From an uncultured Chromatium sp. (GTDB lineage Bacteria > Pseudomonadota > Gammaproteobacteria > Chromatiales > Chromatiaceae): DNA of 41,013 nucleotides. The notes beneath the pieces are model-generated. The model searched no databases. It was not told the DNA's origin and saw nothing but the letters and a program-made list of their open reading frames with translations. Made by a program: the position numbers and the translations under genes. This document shows, one piece after another, positions 18,863 through 27,151 of this stretch (the first letter of the stretch is position 1; every line of letters begins with the position of its first letter). Location of the stretch: contig CAIUAY010000042.1 in the NCBI GenBank assembly GCA_903897335.1, positions 1 through 41,013 on the forward strand. Direction: 5' to 3'.

Positions 18863-19609
18863 TCAGGATGCCTCGGCGTCCTGCATCGCGTGGATCAATG
18901 GCTCGCCGCGACCGACCATGGCGGCGGCGGTGCTGCGACCATCGAGAATGGCGTCTGCCGCGCCAGCGATATAGAGCTGCACGGCACGAATCGCGTCATC
19001 GTTGCCAGGAATGACATAATCGACGTTGCTGGGATCGTTGTTGGTATCGACCACGCCGATCACTGGAATACCCAGCTTGTTGGCCTCGGTGACAGCAATC
19101 TTTTCATGACCCACATCGATGACGAACATGGCGTCGGGCAGGCCGTCCATATTTTTGATGCCGCCCAGGCTTTGCTCCAACTTGGCGCGTTCGCGTGACA
19201 GTCCGAGCGCTTCCTTCTTGTTGAAACGCTCGATGGTGCCAGTCTCGAACATGACCTCCAGATCCTTCAGCCGCTTGACGGATTGACGGATGGTCTTGAA
19301 ATTGGTCAGCATCCCGCCCAGCCAGCGGTGGTTGACGAATGGCATTCCGCAGCGAAGTGCTTCATCACGGATGGCGTCACGGGCGGCGCGTTTGGTGCCG
19401 ACAAACAGAATCTTGCCGCCATTGGCGGCCAGGGTACCCATGAAATTGACGGCGTCCTGATACAGTGGCAGCGTCTTTTCCAGGTTAACGATATGGATTT
19501 TATTGCGGTGCCCAAAAATGAAGGCACCCATCTTGGGGTTCCAGTAGCGGGTCTGGTGACCAAAATGGACACCGGCCTCAAGCATCTGGCGCATCGTGAT
19601 TTGACTCAA
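18863..19609 (-). CDS. rpsB: 30S ribosomal protein S2
   Basis: A 248-residue protein (E. coli 241), first gene of the translation and envelope cluster. It sits between head and platform of the small subunit and is known in E. coli to repress its own operon through the mRNA leader. Family blocks: [22 protein letters not shown] at the start (in parts), INLEKT-like [26 protein letters not shown] and [15 protein letters not shown] chose a TTG at 19609 because AGAGGA lies eight bases upstream and SQITMRQML aligns with the E. coli N-terminus. An ATG at 19594 is possible. The frame continues upstream to 19762, but that would consume the leader. Confidence 0.96.
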   Translation of the reverse strand: MSQITMRQMLEAGVHFGHQTRYWNPKMGAFIFGHRNKIHIVNLEKTLPLYQDAVNFMGTLAANGGKILFVGTKRAARDAIRDEALRCGMPFVNHRWLGGMLTNFKTIRQSVKRLKDLEVMFETGTIERFNKKEALGLSRERAKLEQSLGGIKNMDGLPDAMFVIDVGHEKIAVTEANKLGIPVIGVVDTNNDPSNVDYVIPGNDDAIRAVQLYIAGAADAILDGRSTAAAMVGRGEPLIHAMQDAEAS

Positions 19610-19711
19610 GACTACATTCCTCTGAATTGGGTTGAACCTCCACGCATCCCGTGCGACAACCTGATTGAAACTCCAGGCACCCAGCCGCATGTGTCGATAC
19701 GTGTGTGGACA

Positions 19712-19774
19712 TGAACAAAAATAAAAGCGAAAAACACTGGTTTTCCGCTTGGTGCAGGTCACGCGACCGCCACC
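19712..19774 (-). terminator. Terminator-like hairpin and preceding stem in the rpsB leader
   Basis: Within the roughly 195-base leader, the minus strand carries a 10-bp stem (19741-19750 with 19725-19734, one G-U pair, 6-base loop) followed at once by TTATTTTTGTT, the form of an intrinsic terminator. Just upstream on the transcript lies another stem, GGTG-GC-GGTC closed by a 4-base loop (19751-19774). The only transcript that should pass here is that of rpsB, so this is a candidate attenuator or part of the S2 control structure. The stem is AU-rich near its loop, so termination may be weak. Confidence 0.5.
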
Positions 19775-19786
19775 TTGGCATCGGTG

Positions 19787-19817
19787 TTGATTGCGGCATC
19801 GCGCCGCGTTTTATACC
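19787..19817 (+). promoter_or_regulatory. Candidate map promoter interlocked with the rpsB promoter
   Basis: On the plus strand TTGATT (19787-19792) and TATACC (19812-19817), 19 bases apart, form a weak sigma-70 pair whose -10 overlaps the rpsB -10 on the other strand. If both are used, polymerase could occupy only one at a time. The plus-strand match is modest. Confidence 0.3.
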
Positions 19818-19839
19818 ATAGCTGAGCCAACACGGGCAA
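19810..19839 (-). promoter_or_regulatory. rpsB promoter with extended -10 and GC-rich discriminator
   Basis: On the minus strand a -10 TATAAA (19810-19815) is preceded by TGG, an extended -10, and lies 18 bases from a -35-like TTGCCC (19834-19839). It is followed by a run of G and C (ACGCGGCGCG). An extended -10 with a GC-rich discriminator is the known form of the gammaproteobacterial rpsB promoter and usually means stringent (ppGpp) control. Predicted start of transcription is near 19803. Confidence 0.7.
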
Positions 19840-19895
19840 TTACCCCGATTTGCAACGAGATTCCCTACCCTACCGTGGACGCCTCCAAACCCAAG

Positions 19896-20678
19896 ATGAG
19901 TGTGCAGATCAAGAGTCCAGAGGCGATTGCAAAGATGCGCGTTGCAGGTCGGCTTGCGGCAGATGTGCTCGACATGATCGAGCCTTATGTCCAGCCCGGC
20001 GTGACGACTGAAGAGCTTGATCGCATCTGCCATCGCTACATGACCGAGAGCCAGGGAACGATTCCGGCGCCGCTGCATTACCGGAACTTTCCAAAATCAA
20101 TCTGCACTTCGGTCAACCATCAGGTCTGCCACGGCATTCCTGGCGGCAAGCGGCTCAAAAAAGGTGATGTGGTCAATATCGACATCACCGTCATCAAGGA
20201 TGGCTACCACGGTGATACCAGCAAGATGTTTTTCGTGGGCGAACCCTCGGTGCTGGCGCGGCGTCTGGTCACGGTGACGCAGCAGGCGATGCAGCTTGGC
20301 ATCGCGGCGATTCGTCCAGGTGCGACGCTGGGCGATATCGGCCATGCGATCCAGCGTTTTGTGGAGTCGCATGGCTATTCGATCGTGCGCGAATATTGCG
20401 GCCACGGTATCGGACGCGACTTCCACGAAGAGCCACAGGTGCTGCACTACGGCAAGTCCGGCGACGGACTGGTGCTACGTCCCGGCATGTGCTTTACGGT
20501 GGAACCCATGGTCAATGCTGGTAAACGCTTTATCAAGGTGCTGCCAGATGGCTGGACGGTGATCACCAAAGATCGCAGTCTTTCGGCGCAGTGGGAACAT
20601 ACCGTCCTCGTCACCCAGGATGGACATGAGGTTCTGACCCTGCGGGCGGAGGAACGTGACGATCCGGCCAATCCATGA
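19896..20678 (+). CDS. map: Methionine aminopeptidase type I
   Basis: A 260-residue dinuclear metal peptidase (E. coli 264) removing the N-terminal Met from nascent proteins. Metal ligands are visible in VVNIDITVIKDGYHGD (Asp96, Asp107), in the GHGIGRDFHEEP segment (His), in FTVEPMV (Glu) and near the end in WEHTVLV (Glu); the substrate-facing His79 is in VCHGIPGG. I chose the ATG at 19896 (MSVQIKSPEAI) because it gives the family N-terminus; the frame stays open upstream to 19791, in the divergent promoter region. No strong ribosome site is seen. The TGA overlaps the glnD ATG (ATGA). Divergence of map from rpsB is common in gammaproteobacteria. Confidence 0.95.
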   Translation: MSVQIKSPEAIAKMRVAGRLAADVLDMIEPYVQPGVTTEELDRICHRYMTESQGTIPAPLHYRNFPKSICTSVNHQVCHGIPGGKRLKKGDVVNIDITVIKDGYHGDTSKMFFVGEPSVLARRLVTVTQQAMQLGIAAIRPGATLGDIGHAIQRFVESHGYSIVREYCGHGIGRDFHEEPQVLHYGKSGDGLVLRPGMCFTVEPMVNAGKRFIKVLPDGWTVITKDRSLSAQWEHTVLVTQDGHEVLTLRAEERDDPANP

Positions 20679-23329
20679 CCAACGCTTCCCAGAATCAGCA
20701 GGAACACGGAAAAGCCATGCTCCAGGCCATCAGCCCGGTGAGCGATTACAGGGAACGTCTGCGGGCTGACAGGGCATCGCTCTATGACAAGTTCAGTCGG
20801 GGTCTTCCGATCGCTGAACTGGTGCTGGAACGTAGCCGCATGATTGACGCTATGTTGCGTCAGCTCTGGCGCGAACATCTTGGAAACACGCAAGCCGCCG
20901 CGCTGATCGCAGTCGGCGGCTACGGTCGGCAGGAGCTGCTACCGGCGTCGGATATTGACATTCTGATCCTGATTCAGCCCGACACGGATGACCATCTGAA
21001 TGCCGCAATGGAACGTCTGGTGACGTTTCTGTGGGATCTCGGACTGGAGGTTGGGCACAGTGTGCGCACCATTGCTGATTGCGTGCATGAGTCACGCAAC
21101 GATGTCACCGTGATCACCAATCTGCTGGAGGCACGCTGGCTCAGTGGCAGCAAGACACTCTACCGGCAGATGCGCGAGGCCACCGCACCGGATCAAATCT
21201 GGGACAGCGAAGGCTTTTTTGCCGCCAAGACCGCAGAGCAGCGCGCCCGCTGGCAAAAGTATGGCGGCACCGCCTATAACCTCGAACCCAACATTAAGGA
21301 AAATCCGGGTGGACTGCGCGATATCCAGATGATCGGCTGGATCACCAAACGTCATTTCGCCGCCACCACACTGCACGACCTGGTCGGTCTCGATTTTCTG
21401 ACCGAAGCCGAATATCAGGCGCTGATCGATGGCCAGGCGCTGTTGTGGCGAATCCGCTTTGCACTGCACCAGATCGCCGGACGCCGTGAAGACCGGCTCC
21501 TATTCGATTATCAGCGTACTCTGGCACGGCAGTTCGGGTTCAGCGATGGCGCCAACAACCTCGCCGTCGAACAGTTCATGCAGCAGTATTATCGCACCGT
21601 TCAGGAGCTCAACCGTCTCAACGAGATGCTGCTCCAACTGTTTCGCGAGGCGATTCTTCTGCATGACGAAATCGGTCCGCCGGTGCCGATCAACAAACGT
21701 TTCCAGTCACGCAGTGGCTATCTCGAAGTCACCTCGCCCAACGTTTTCCGTCGCTCTCCGATCGCGCTGCTGGAGATTTTCCATCTGTTGCAGGTGCGTC
21801 CTGAGCTACAGGGCGTGCGCGCCAGCACCATCCGTCTGATCCGCGAGAACCGTCACCGCATCGATGACCGTTTCCGCGCCGACCTGCGTGCCCGCAGTTT
21901 GTTCATGGAAATTCTGCGCGAGCCGTTCGGCATCACCCGCGCTATTCGCCGCATGAACTGCTATGGCATCCTCGCCGCCTATCTTCCCGCCTTTGCCAAC
22001 ATCGTCGGACGGATGCAGTATGATCTGCTGCACGTTTATACAGTCGATGAACACACCATCGCCCTGGTGCGCAACCTGCGCCGCCTGAATACACCTCAAT
22101 ATGCCGACGAATATCCGCTGTGCAGTGCCGTGGGACGGCGCATTCCAAAATTGGAACTCCTGTATCTGGCCGGACTCTTCCATGACATCGCCAAAGGGCG
22201 CGGCGGCGATCACTCGACGCTGGGCGCACAGGATGCCTGGCAATTCTGTCAGCTTCACGGACTGAGCGAATTTGATAGTCGCCTGGTCGCCTGGCTGGTG
22301 GAACAGCATCTCGTCATGTCGATGACCGCCCAGCGCAAGGACATCAATGATCCTGAAGTAATCCAATGGTTCGCCGAACGCATCGGCGATCCCATCCGGC
22401 TCGACTATCTTTACCTGCTGACCGTCGCCGATGCCCGCGCCACTAATCCCGAACGCTGGAACAGTTGGATGGATGCGCTGCTCCGCGAACTCTATCTCGG
22501 TACCCGCCGGGCGCTGCTGCGCGGACTCGACAATCCCCAGGCGCAGCATGAACTCATTGCGCAGAAACGCGCCGAGGCCATGCGTCTGCTGGTGCGTTAT
22601 GGATGCGATCCAGACGCCTGTAGCTGGCTCTGGAGCAAATTCAGTCTCGACTTTTTCCTGCTGCATTCACCCGATGAGATCGCCTGGCAGACCCGTCAAG
22701 TGCTCACCGCAGAACCCGAGCAACTGCCGCTGGTCGTCATCCGTCCGGTGACACTGCGCGGCGCGACAGAAATCTTCATTTACACCCATGATCGCGCCAA
22801 CCTGTTTGCCCACACCACCGCGCTGCTGGATCAGATGGGCTTAAGTGTCATGGATGCGCGGGTCATGACCACCGACGCTGGCATGGCGATCAACAGTTAC
22901 CAGATTCTGGATCAGGATGGCAGCCCCATCGATGACCCGCCGCGTCTGGCCGAAATCCGCGCCGCACTGGCAGTCACGATTGCTGATCAGCGGAGCGGAA
23001 ACATTAAGGTCGCTCGTGCGCTGTCGCGCCGTCACCGTCACTTCCCGATCGACACCCGGATCAGTTTTGCAGTCGATGAACCAAATCACCGCACCATCAT
23101 GCGTCTTTCAACCCTGGATCGCCCTGGCATCCTGGCCGAGGTCGGCGCCGTCTTCCAGCGTTGTGGTGTGCGCCTGCAAAATGCCAAGATCGCCACGGTC
23201 GGCGCCGAGGTCGATGATGTTTTTTTCATCACCAACGGCGACAAGACGCCCATCATGTGTGAAAACGCGCTGGCCTGCCTGCGCCGCGAGATTCACGAGC
23301 GACTCGAAACCACGGACAGTCACCGTTAG
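20675..23329 (+). CDS. glnD: Bifunctional PII uridylyltransferase/uridylyl-removing enzyme
   Basis: An 884-residue nitrogen sensor (E. coli 890). When glutamine is low it uridylylates the PII protein GlnB/GlnK; when glutamine is high it removes UMP. The nucleotidyltransferase motif GGYGRQELLPASDIDILI has Asp93 and Asp95; the HD domain motif FHDIAKGRGGDHS has His503-Asp504 for the removing activity; two C-terminal ACT domains (about 700-780 and 810-880, e.g. LDRPGILAEVGAVF) bind glutamine. The start overlaps the map stop by four bases, so the genes are probably coupled. Confidence 0.97.
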   Translation: MTNASQNQQEHGKAMLQAISPVSDYRERLRADRASLYDKFSRGLPIAELVLERSRMIDAMLRQLWREHLGNTQAAALIAVGGYGRQELLPASDIDILILIQPDTDDHLNAAMERLVTFLWDLGLEVGHSVRTIADCVHESRNDVTVITNLLEARWLSGSKTLYRQMREATAPDQIWDSEGFFAAKTAEQRARWQKYGGTAYNLEPNIKENPGGLRDIQMIGWITKRHFAATTLHDLVGLDFLTEAEYQALIDGQALLWRIRFALHQIAGRREDRLLFDYQRTLARQFGFSDGANNLAVEQFMQQYYRTVQELNRLNEMLLQLFREAILLHDEIGPPVPINKRFQSRSGYLEVTSPNVFRRSPIALLEIFHLLQVRPELQGVRASTIRLIRENRHRIDDRFRADLRARSLFMEILREPFGITRAIRRMNCYGILAAYLPAFANIVGRMQYDLLHVYTVDEHTIALVRNLRRLNTPQYADEYPLCSAVGRRIPKLELLYLAGLFHDIAKGRGGDHSTLGAQDAWQFCQLHGLSEFDSRLVAWLVEQHLVMSMTAQRKDINDPEVIQWFAERIGDPIRLDYLYLLTVADARATNPERWNSWMDALLRELYLGTRRALLRGLDNPQAQHELIAQKRAEAMRLLVRYGCDPDACSWLWSKFSLDFFLLHSPDEIAWQTRQVLTAEPEQLPLVVIRPVTLRGATEIFIYTHDRANLFAHTTALLDQMGLSVMDARVMTTDAGMAINSYQILDQDGSPIDDPPRLAEIRAALAVTIADQRSGNIKVARALSRRHRHFPIDTRISFAVDEPNHRTIMRLSTLDRPGILAEVGAVFQRCGVRLQNAKIATVGAEVDDVFFITNGDKTPIMCENALACLRREIHERLETTDSHR

Positions 23330-23425
23330 ATCAGGATCAATGCGTTTCCTCAAATCATATCGGTGCCTGCCCGCCGCATAATAGAAGAGCCTTCACTTTA
23401 CCTGTCATCACAAGGTCTTTTCAGC

Positions 23426-25126
23426 ATGTCATCAGCACCAATCAAGATCGTTGTCATCGGTGGCTCAGCCGCCGGCCCCAAGGCCGCCGCCAAGGCGCGG
23501 CGCATGGACGAACACGCTTCGATCACCATCATCCAGAAGGAAGCCAATCTCTCGATGGCCTCCTGCGGCTATCCGTACTATGTCGGCGGCGTCTTCGATG
23601 ACCGCAACCAGCTTATCTGCACCGCTGCCGGAATTGTGCGCGACCCCAATTTTTTTGACGCCGCCAAGCGCATTGATGCGCGTGTGCTGACCGAAGCCGT
23701 TGCCATTGACCGCGCCGCTAAGACCGTTACCTGCAAACACCTGCCGACCGGCGAGATCTCGGTCATCCCTTATGACAAACTGGTCATCGCTACCGGTGCC
23801 ACGCCGCTCTATCCGTCCGTTCCAGGCGCGACGCTTAGTGGCATCTACACCCTGCATTCGCTGGGCGATGCCGATGCCATCCGGGCAATTCGTGACGAGA
23901 AAAAAGCCCAACGCGCCGTTGTCGTCGGCGGCGGACTAATCGGTTTTGAAGTCTGCGAAGCGCTGCATCTGGCTGGCATCCACACCACCGTCATTGAGAA
24001 GACCGCCTCGATTCTGCCCTTCCTCGATCCCGATCTAGCGCGGCTGGTCTCTGGCCATGTGCGTAGCTTTGATGCTGACATCATCACCGGCAATGGCGTT
24101 GCCGCTTTCCTCGGCGAGGCTGGACAGATTACCGGCGTCAAGCTCGACAATGGCACCGAACTGCCGTGCCAGCTCGCGGTCGTCGCGGTTGGTGTGCGAC
24201 CCAACATCGCGCTGGCACAGGCCGCCGGACTGACGATTGGCGAGCAGGGTGGCGTCGATGTCAACGACTTCATGCAGACCTCTGACCCGGAGATCTACGC
24301 CGCTGGCGACTGCGTGGAATGCACGTCGCTGATCACTGGCAACAAGGTACGCGCGCCCTATGGCGACATCGCCAATCTACAGGGTCGGGTCATCGGCCAG
24401 AATCTGATTATTGAAGGCAGCGCCACCTTCCCTGGGATCACCCACACTGGCATCTGCAAGATCTTCGACTACACAGTCGGTTTCACTGGACTGAGCGCCG
24501 ACCAGGCGCGACAACTGGGGATGGACATCGAAACCGTCACCATTGCCGGACTCGATATCCCGCCGTACATGCAGGGCAAGCCACTCATCAGCAAGATGGT
24601 CGCCGACCGCCAGACCAAACGTGTCATCGGCTTCCAGTGCATCGGCCCCGGCGATGCCAGCAAACGGGTTGCCACGGTGGCGATGGCCATTCGTGGCCAG
24701 CTCACCGTGACCGATCTGGTCAACGCCGATCTGCCCTATGCGCCACCCTATTCGCTGGCGCTCGATCATGTCATCAGCGCCGCCCAGGCACTCGAAAACA
24801 AATTGCTCGGACGGATGCACGGGCTGTCGGTCACTGAGGTCAAGCAGCGGGTCGAGAGCGGCGCGGACTGTTTCATCCTCGATACCCGCACGCCACAAGA
24901 GTTTGAAGAGATTCGGCTGGGAATTGGCGAGACGCTGATCCCGCTGGGTGCGCTGCGCGGACGGTTCAATGAACTGCCAGAGGATAGGAACCGCGAGATC
25001 ATCCTGTACTGCCGCGTCTCGCTGCGTGGTTACGAGGCTGCCGCCATCCTCCAAGCGCACGGCTGGCATAACGTCAAGGTCATGGAAGGCGGCATCATGG
25101 CTTGGCCGTATCCACGCGAAAAATAG
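23426..25126 (+). CDS. CoA-disulfide/polysulfide reductase-like flavoprotein with C-terminal rhodanese domain
   Basis: A 566-residue fusion. Residues 1 to about 450 form an FAD- and NAD(P)H-binding pyridine nucleotide disulfide oxidoreductase: GGSAAGPKAAAKAR (FAD), AVVVGGGLIGFEVCEAL (NAD(P)H), YAAGDCVE, and a single redox cysteine Cys47 in SMASCGYPYYVGG, the mark of the CoA-disulfide reductase/NADH oxidase group. Residues from about 470 on are a rhodanese domain with Cys529 in YCRVSLRGYEAA. This architecture is known from CoA-disulfide reductase-rhodanese enzymes and the NAD(P)H-dependent polysulfide/persulfide reductase of Shewanella. It likely reduces persulfides or CoA-disulfides in the cytoplasm. 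The ATG at 23426 has AAGG about eleven bases upstream. It follows glnD after 96 bases. Confidence 0.88.
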   Translation: MSSAPIKIVVIGGSAAGPKAAAKARRMDEHASITIIQKEANLSMASCGYPYYVGGVFDDRNQLICTAAGIVRDPNFFDAAKRIDARVLTEAVAIDRAAKTVTCKHLPTGEISVIPYDKLVIATGATPLYPSVPGATLSGIYTLHSLGDADAIRAIRDEKKAQRAVVVGGGLIGFEVCEALHLAGIHTTVIEKTASILPFLDPDLARLVSGHVRSFDADIITGNGVAAFLGEAGQITGVKLDNGTELPCQLAVVAVGVRPNIALAQAAGLTIGEQGGVDVNDFMQTSDPEIYAAGDCVECTSLITGNKVRAPYGDIANLQGRVIGQNLIIEGSATFPGITHTGICKIFDYTVGFTGLSADQARQLGMDIETVTIAGLDIPPYMQGKPLISKMVADRQTKRVIGFQCIGPGDASKRVATVAMAIRGQLTVTDLVNADLPYAPPYSLALDHVISAAQALENKLLGRMHGLSVTEVKQRVESGADCFILDTRTPQEFEEIRLGIGETLIPLGALRGRFNELPEDRNREIILYCRVSLRGYEAAAILQAHGWHNVKVMEGGIMAWPYPREK

Positions 25127-25175
25127 CGCCAATTCACACAACCCTGCGGCGGTGAGCCATCTTGCCTGATCGCGA

Positions 25176-25206
25176 TGTCGGCGCGGGTTTTCAATCCGTG
25201 CCGACA
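25176..25206. terminator. Strong hairpin between convergent genes
   Basis: An 11-bp stem (25176-25186 with 25196-25206, one G-T pair, 9-base loop) lies in the 124-base gap between the convergent reductase and membrane MCP genes. On the plus strand a weak T-containing stretch follows (CCTTTATT, 25214-25221). No U tract follows on the minus strand. Probably a terminator or mRNA 3'-end block for one or both transcripts. Confidence 0.5.
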
Positions 25207-25250
25207 GTCAGTGCCTTTATTCGCAGGGCATCAAAGCACGACCAACAAAT

Positions 25251-26519
25251 TCAAAAGAGTTCGATCGCCAGACCCGCCGAGCTGGAGACGCGGGCGTCTG
25301 CCGTAGGACGGGCATGCTGTGACTCGGCTTCCAGATAGTTCACATGCAACTGACTCAGGACATCGGGAAGATCAAGCAAAGTGTCCGAGGGCGCGCCAGC
25401 CGCGATCAAGAGGTCGTCACGCTGACGCAACACTGCCCGAAGCCGGGTGAGACGCTGGCTCACCACATCCTGATATTGCAGGGTACCGAGCATCTCGGCA
25501 ATCTGTCCGGCCAGATCGGCGTTGTGCTGGGTGACGACCGCGAACAGCGTTTTGTAAAACTGACGCATGTCCTCATAGTTGTCCCTGAGACGATGCACCG
25601 AATCCACGACATGGGTGGCCTGTTCGAGCTGCTGGTCTGAGTCATTCAGGAAATTGAGTTGCAGACTGCGCTTGACCGCATCCAGGGCGCGGTTGAGTCC
25701 AGCTTCGATGGTATTGGCAGCGGTCGTGGCACGGGTTGCCAGCGCCCGCACCTCGCTGGCGACCACGGCAAAACCACGTCCAGCTTCGCCAGCGCGCGCC
25801 GCTTCAATGGCCGCATTGAGCGCCAGCAGATTAGTCTGCTTACTGATGTCTTTGATCGAGAGCGCCAGACCTTCAAGCTGGCCAATATCCGCGACGAGCG
25901 ACTGGATGGACTGCATGTCGTGACGGATCTTGACTGGCAGATCCTGAATAAAACGGGCAATCTCGCTGATGTCGTCGACGCCATGCGTCATATCCGCTTC
26001 CATGACATTGGCGTTGAGATTTGAATGGCTCAGATAATTCAGCAATGTGCTGGCGGCTTCGTTCAGCAGGGTCACCCGCTGGATGATGTCGAGCGCCGAC
26101 GCCTCGCTATCCCTCACCACCGCACTGATCTGCGCATCGAACGCCTGATCCTGCGCGGCGGTCTGGAGCAGCGCCGCCGCGCCGGCCTGACTGACCGCTT
26201 CAGCATCCCGCAATGTGGCGTCGAAACTGTCGAGTGCCTGGCTGAGGGTGCCGGTCGCACGAAAATTGAGCCTGAAAATCACCAACCCACTGAGAAAGTT
26301 GGTGACAAGCAGACTGAGGCCAACCAGCAGCGCCTCCAACAATCCGTCGTCGATGCCCATTTGAACCGACTCGAAAGCCAGCCAGTCATGGGTCTGATAG
26401 ACCAACAGCGACAGCACCAGCGTGCCGACAAGGGTCAAAGACGCGATCATGCGGCGCAATGCGCGGGATTGCGTGAGTGTCGCCTCAATCAGTGAATGAC
26501 GTGGTTTGACAAAGGTCAT
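25251..26519 (-). CDS. Methyl-accepting chemotaxis protein, membrane-bound, no ligand-binding domain
   Basis: A 422-residue receptor. Two hydrophobic segments (about 24-42 and 62-84) are separated by only about 20 residues, so no periplasmic sensor domain exists. No HAMP domain is recognisable after the second helix. The signalling tip is clear: [18 protein letters not shown] (227-244) followed by [16 protein letters not shown] segment [11 protein letters not shown] follows the coiled coil near residue 347, and the rest is not receptor-like. The signal is probably perceived inside the cell or within the membrane. It is the last gene of the chemosensory operon, 13 bases after the cheY stop. 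ATG start at 26519, weak ribosome site. Confidence 0.85.
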   Translation of the reverse strand: MTFVKPRHSLIEATLTQSRALRRMIASLTLVGTLVLSLLVYQTHDWLAFESVQMGIDDGLLEALLVGLSLLVTNFLSGLVIFRLNFRATGTLSQALDSFDATLRDAEAVSQAGAAALLQTAAQDQAFDAQISAVVRDSEASALDIIQRVTLLNEAASTLLNYLSHSNLNANVMEADMTHGVDDISEIARFIQDLPVKIRHDMQSIQSLVADIGQLEGLALSIKDISKQTNLLALNAAIEAARAGEAGRGFAVVASEVRALATRATTAANTIEAGLNRALDAVKRSLQLNFLNDSDQQLEQATHVVDSVHRLRDNYEDMRQFYKTLFAVVTQHNADLAGQIAEMLGTLQYQDVVSQRLTRLRAVLRQRDDLLIAAGAPSDTLLDLPDVLSQLHVNYLEAESQHARPTADARVSSSAGLAIELF

Positions 26520-26532
26520 CGGAACGCTGGCC

Positions 26533-26907
26533 TCAGGCGCCCGGCAGGACTTGCTTAATGACTTTTAGCAGATCGGCACCGCCAACGGGCTTCAGCAGCC
26601 AGCCGGTCGCGCCGAGCTTCTTGGCCTCATCGCGCTTGGCCTGCTGGCTTTCGGTGGTGAGCGCCAGAATCGGCGTGAAGCGCATCCCCGGTAGAGCACG
26701 GGCGTTGCGGATGAAGTCGATGCCGCCCATGTTTGGCATGTTGATGTCGGTGATGATGAGGTCGGGCTTGACGCCGGAATTGAGCTTGGCGATGGCCTGG
26801 ACGCCATCGCCAGCCGTCTCGACCTTGAAACCGGCAATTTCCAGGCTAGCCTTGAGGCTCATCACCATCGTCGCCGAATCGTCAACGACCAGAATTGTCT
26901 TGGGCAT
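26533..26907 (-). CDS. CheY-like single-domain response regulator
   Basis: A 124-residue receiver domain. The acidic pair is in VVDDSAT (Asp9-Asp10), the phosphorylated Asp54 in [12 protein letters not shown], a conserved Thr in ALTTES and Lys in LLKPVGG. There is no output domain, so it should act by binding a partner such as a motor switch or another protein, or as a phosphate sink. ATG at 26907 with AGGA about nine bases upstream; its start overlaps the preceding STAS-like gene by 26 bases. It is the likely phosphoryl acceptor of the operon's CheA together with the receiver encoded at 29916-30332. Confidence 0.92.
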   Translation of the reverse strand: MPKTILVVDDSATMVMSLKASLEIAGFKVETAGDGVQAIAKLNSGVKPDLIITDINMPNMGGIDFIRNARALPGMRFTPILALTTESQQAKRDEAKKLGATGWLLKPVGGADLLKVIKQVLPGA

Positions 26908-27151
26908 GGTTGGTTTCCTGCGTCAATGCGGTTTGCAGCCAGTCAGCCAGCGCCGCGTCACGCGGCCAGGCAGTGATTTTGGGACGCGCCGCCATGAAGA
27001 CCTGGAGATTGGCGGCATGGAGATGGGTGCAGGCGGCCAGATCGATCCGCCCACGCGGGTGCTTGAGCAGCCAGTCGAGCAGGGTTTCGGCATCTTCGAC
27101 GCTCAATAATTCCGTCGCAACCAGCGTGTTTTTTTTGCTGTCGAGTGGCAT
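26882..27151 (-). CDS. Small STAS-like protein of the chemosensory operon
   Basis: An 89-residue protein. The segment RIDLAACTHLHAANLQVFMAARP matches the beta-strand and helix start of STAS domains (in parts), as in anti-sigma factor antagonists. The Ser or Thr that kinases phosphorylate in that family (usual DSSG loop) is not present, as the loop reads HLHAAN. The ATG forms a TAATG junction with the cheA stop, so its translation depends on cheA. Function is inferred only: a binding adaptor in the signalling complex. Similarity is by pattern, not by search. Confidence 0.65.
   Translation of the reverse strand: MPLDSKKNTLVATELLSVEDAETLLDWLLKHPRGRIDLAACTHLHAANLQVFMAARPKITAWPRDAALADWLQTALTQETNHAQDNSGR

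Noticed and set aside
24377-25141. A 254-residue open frame opposite the reductase-rhodanese gene
   Set aside because: Antisense shadow; the sense protein has clear domains over the whole stretch.
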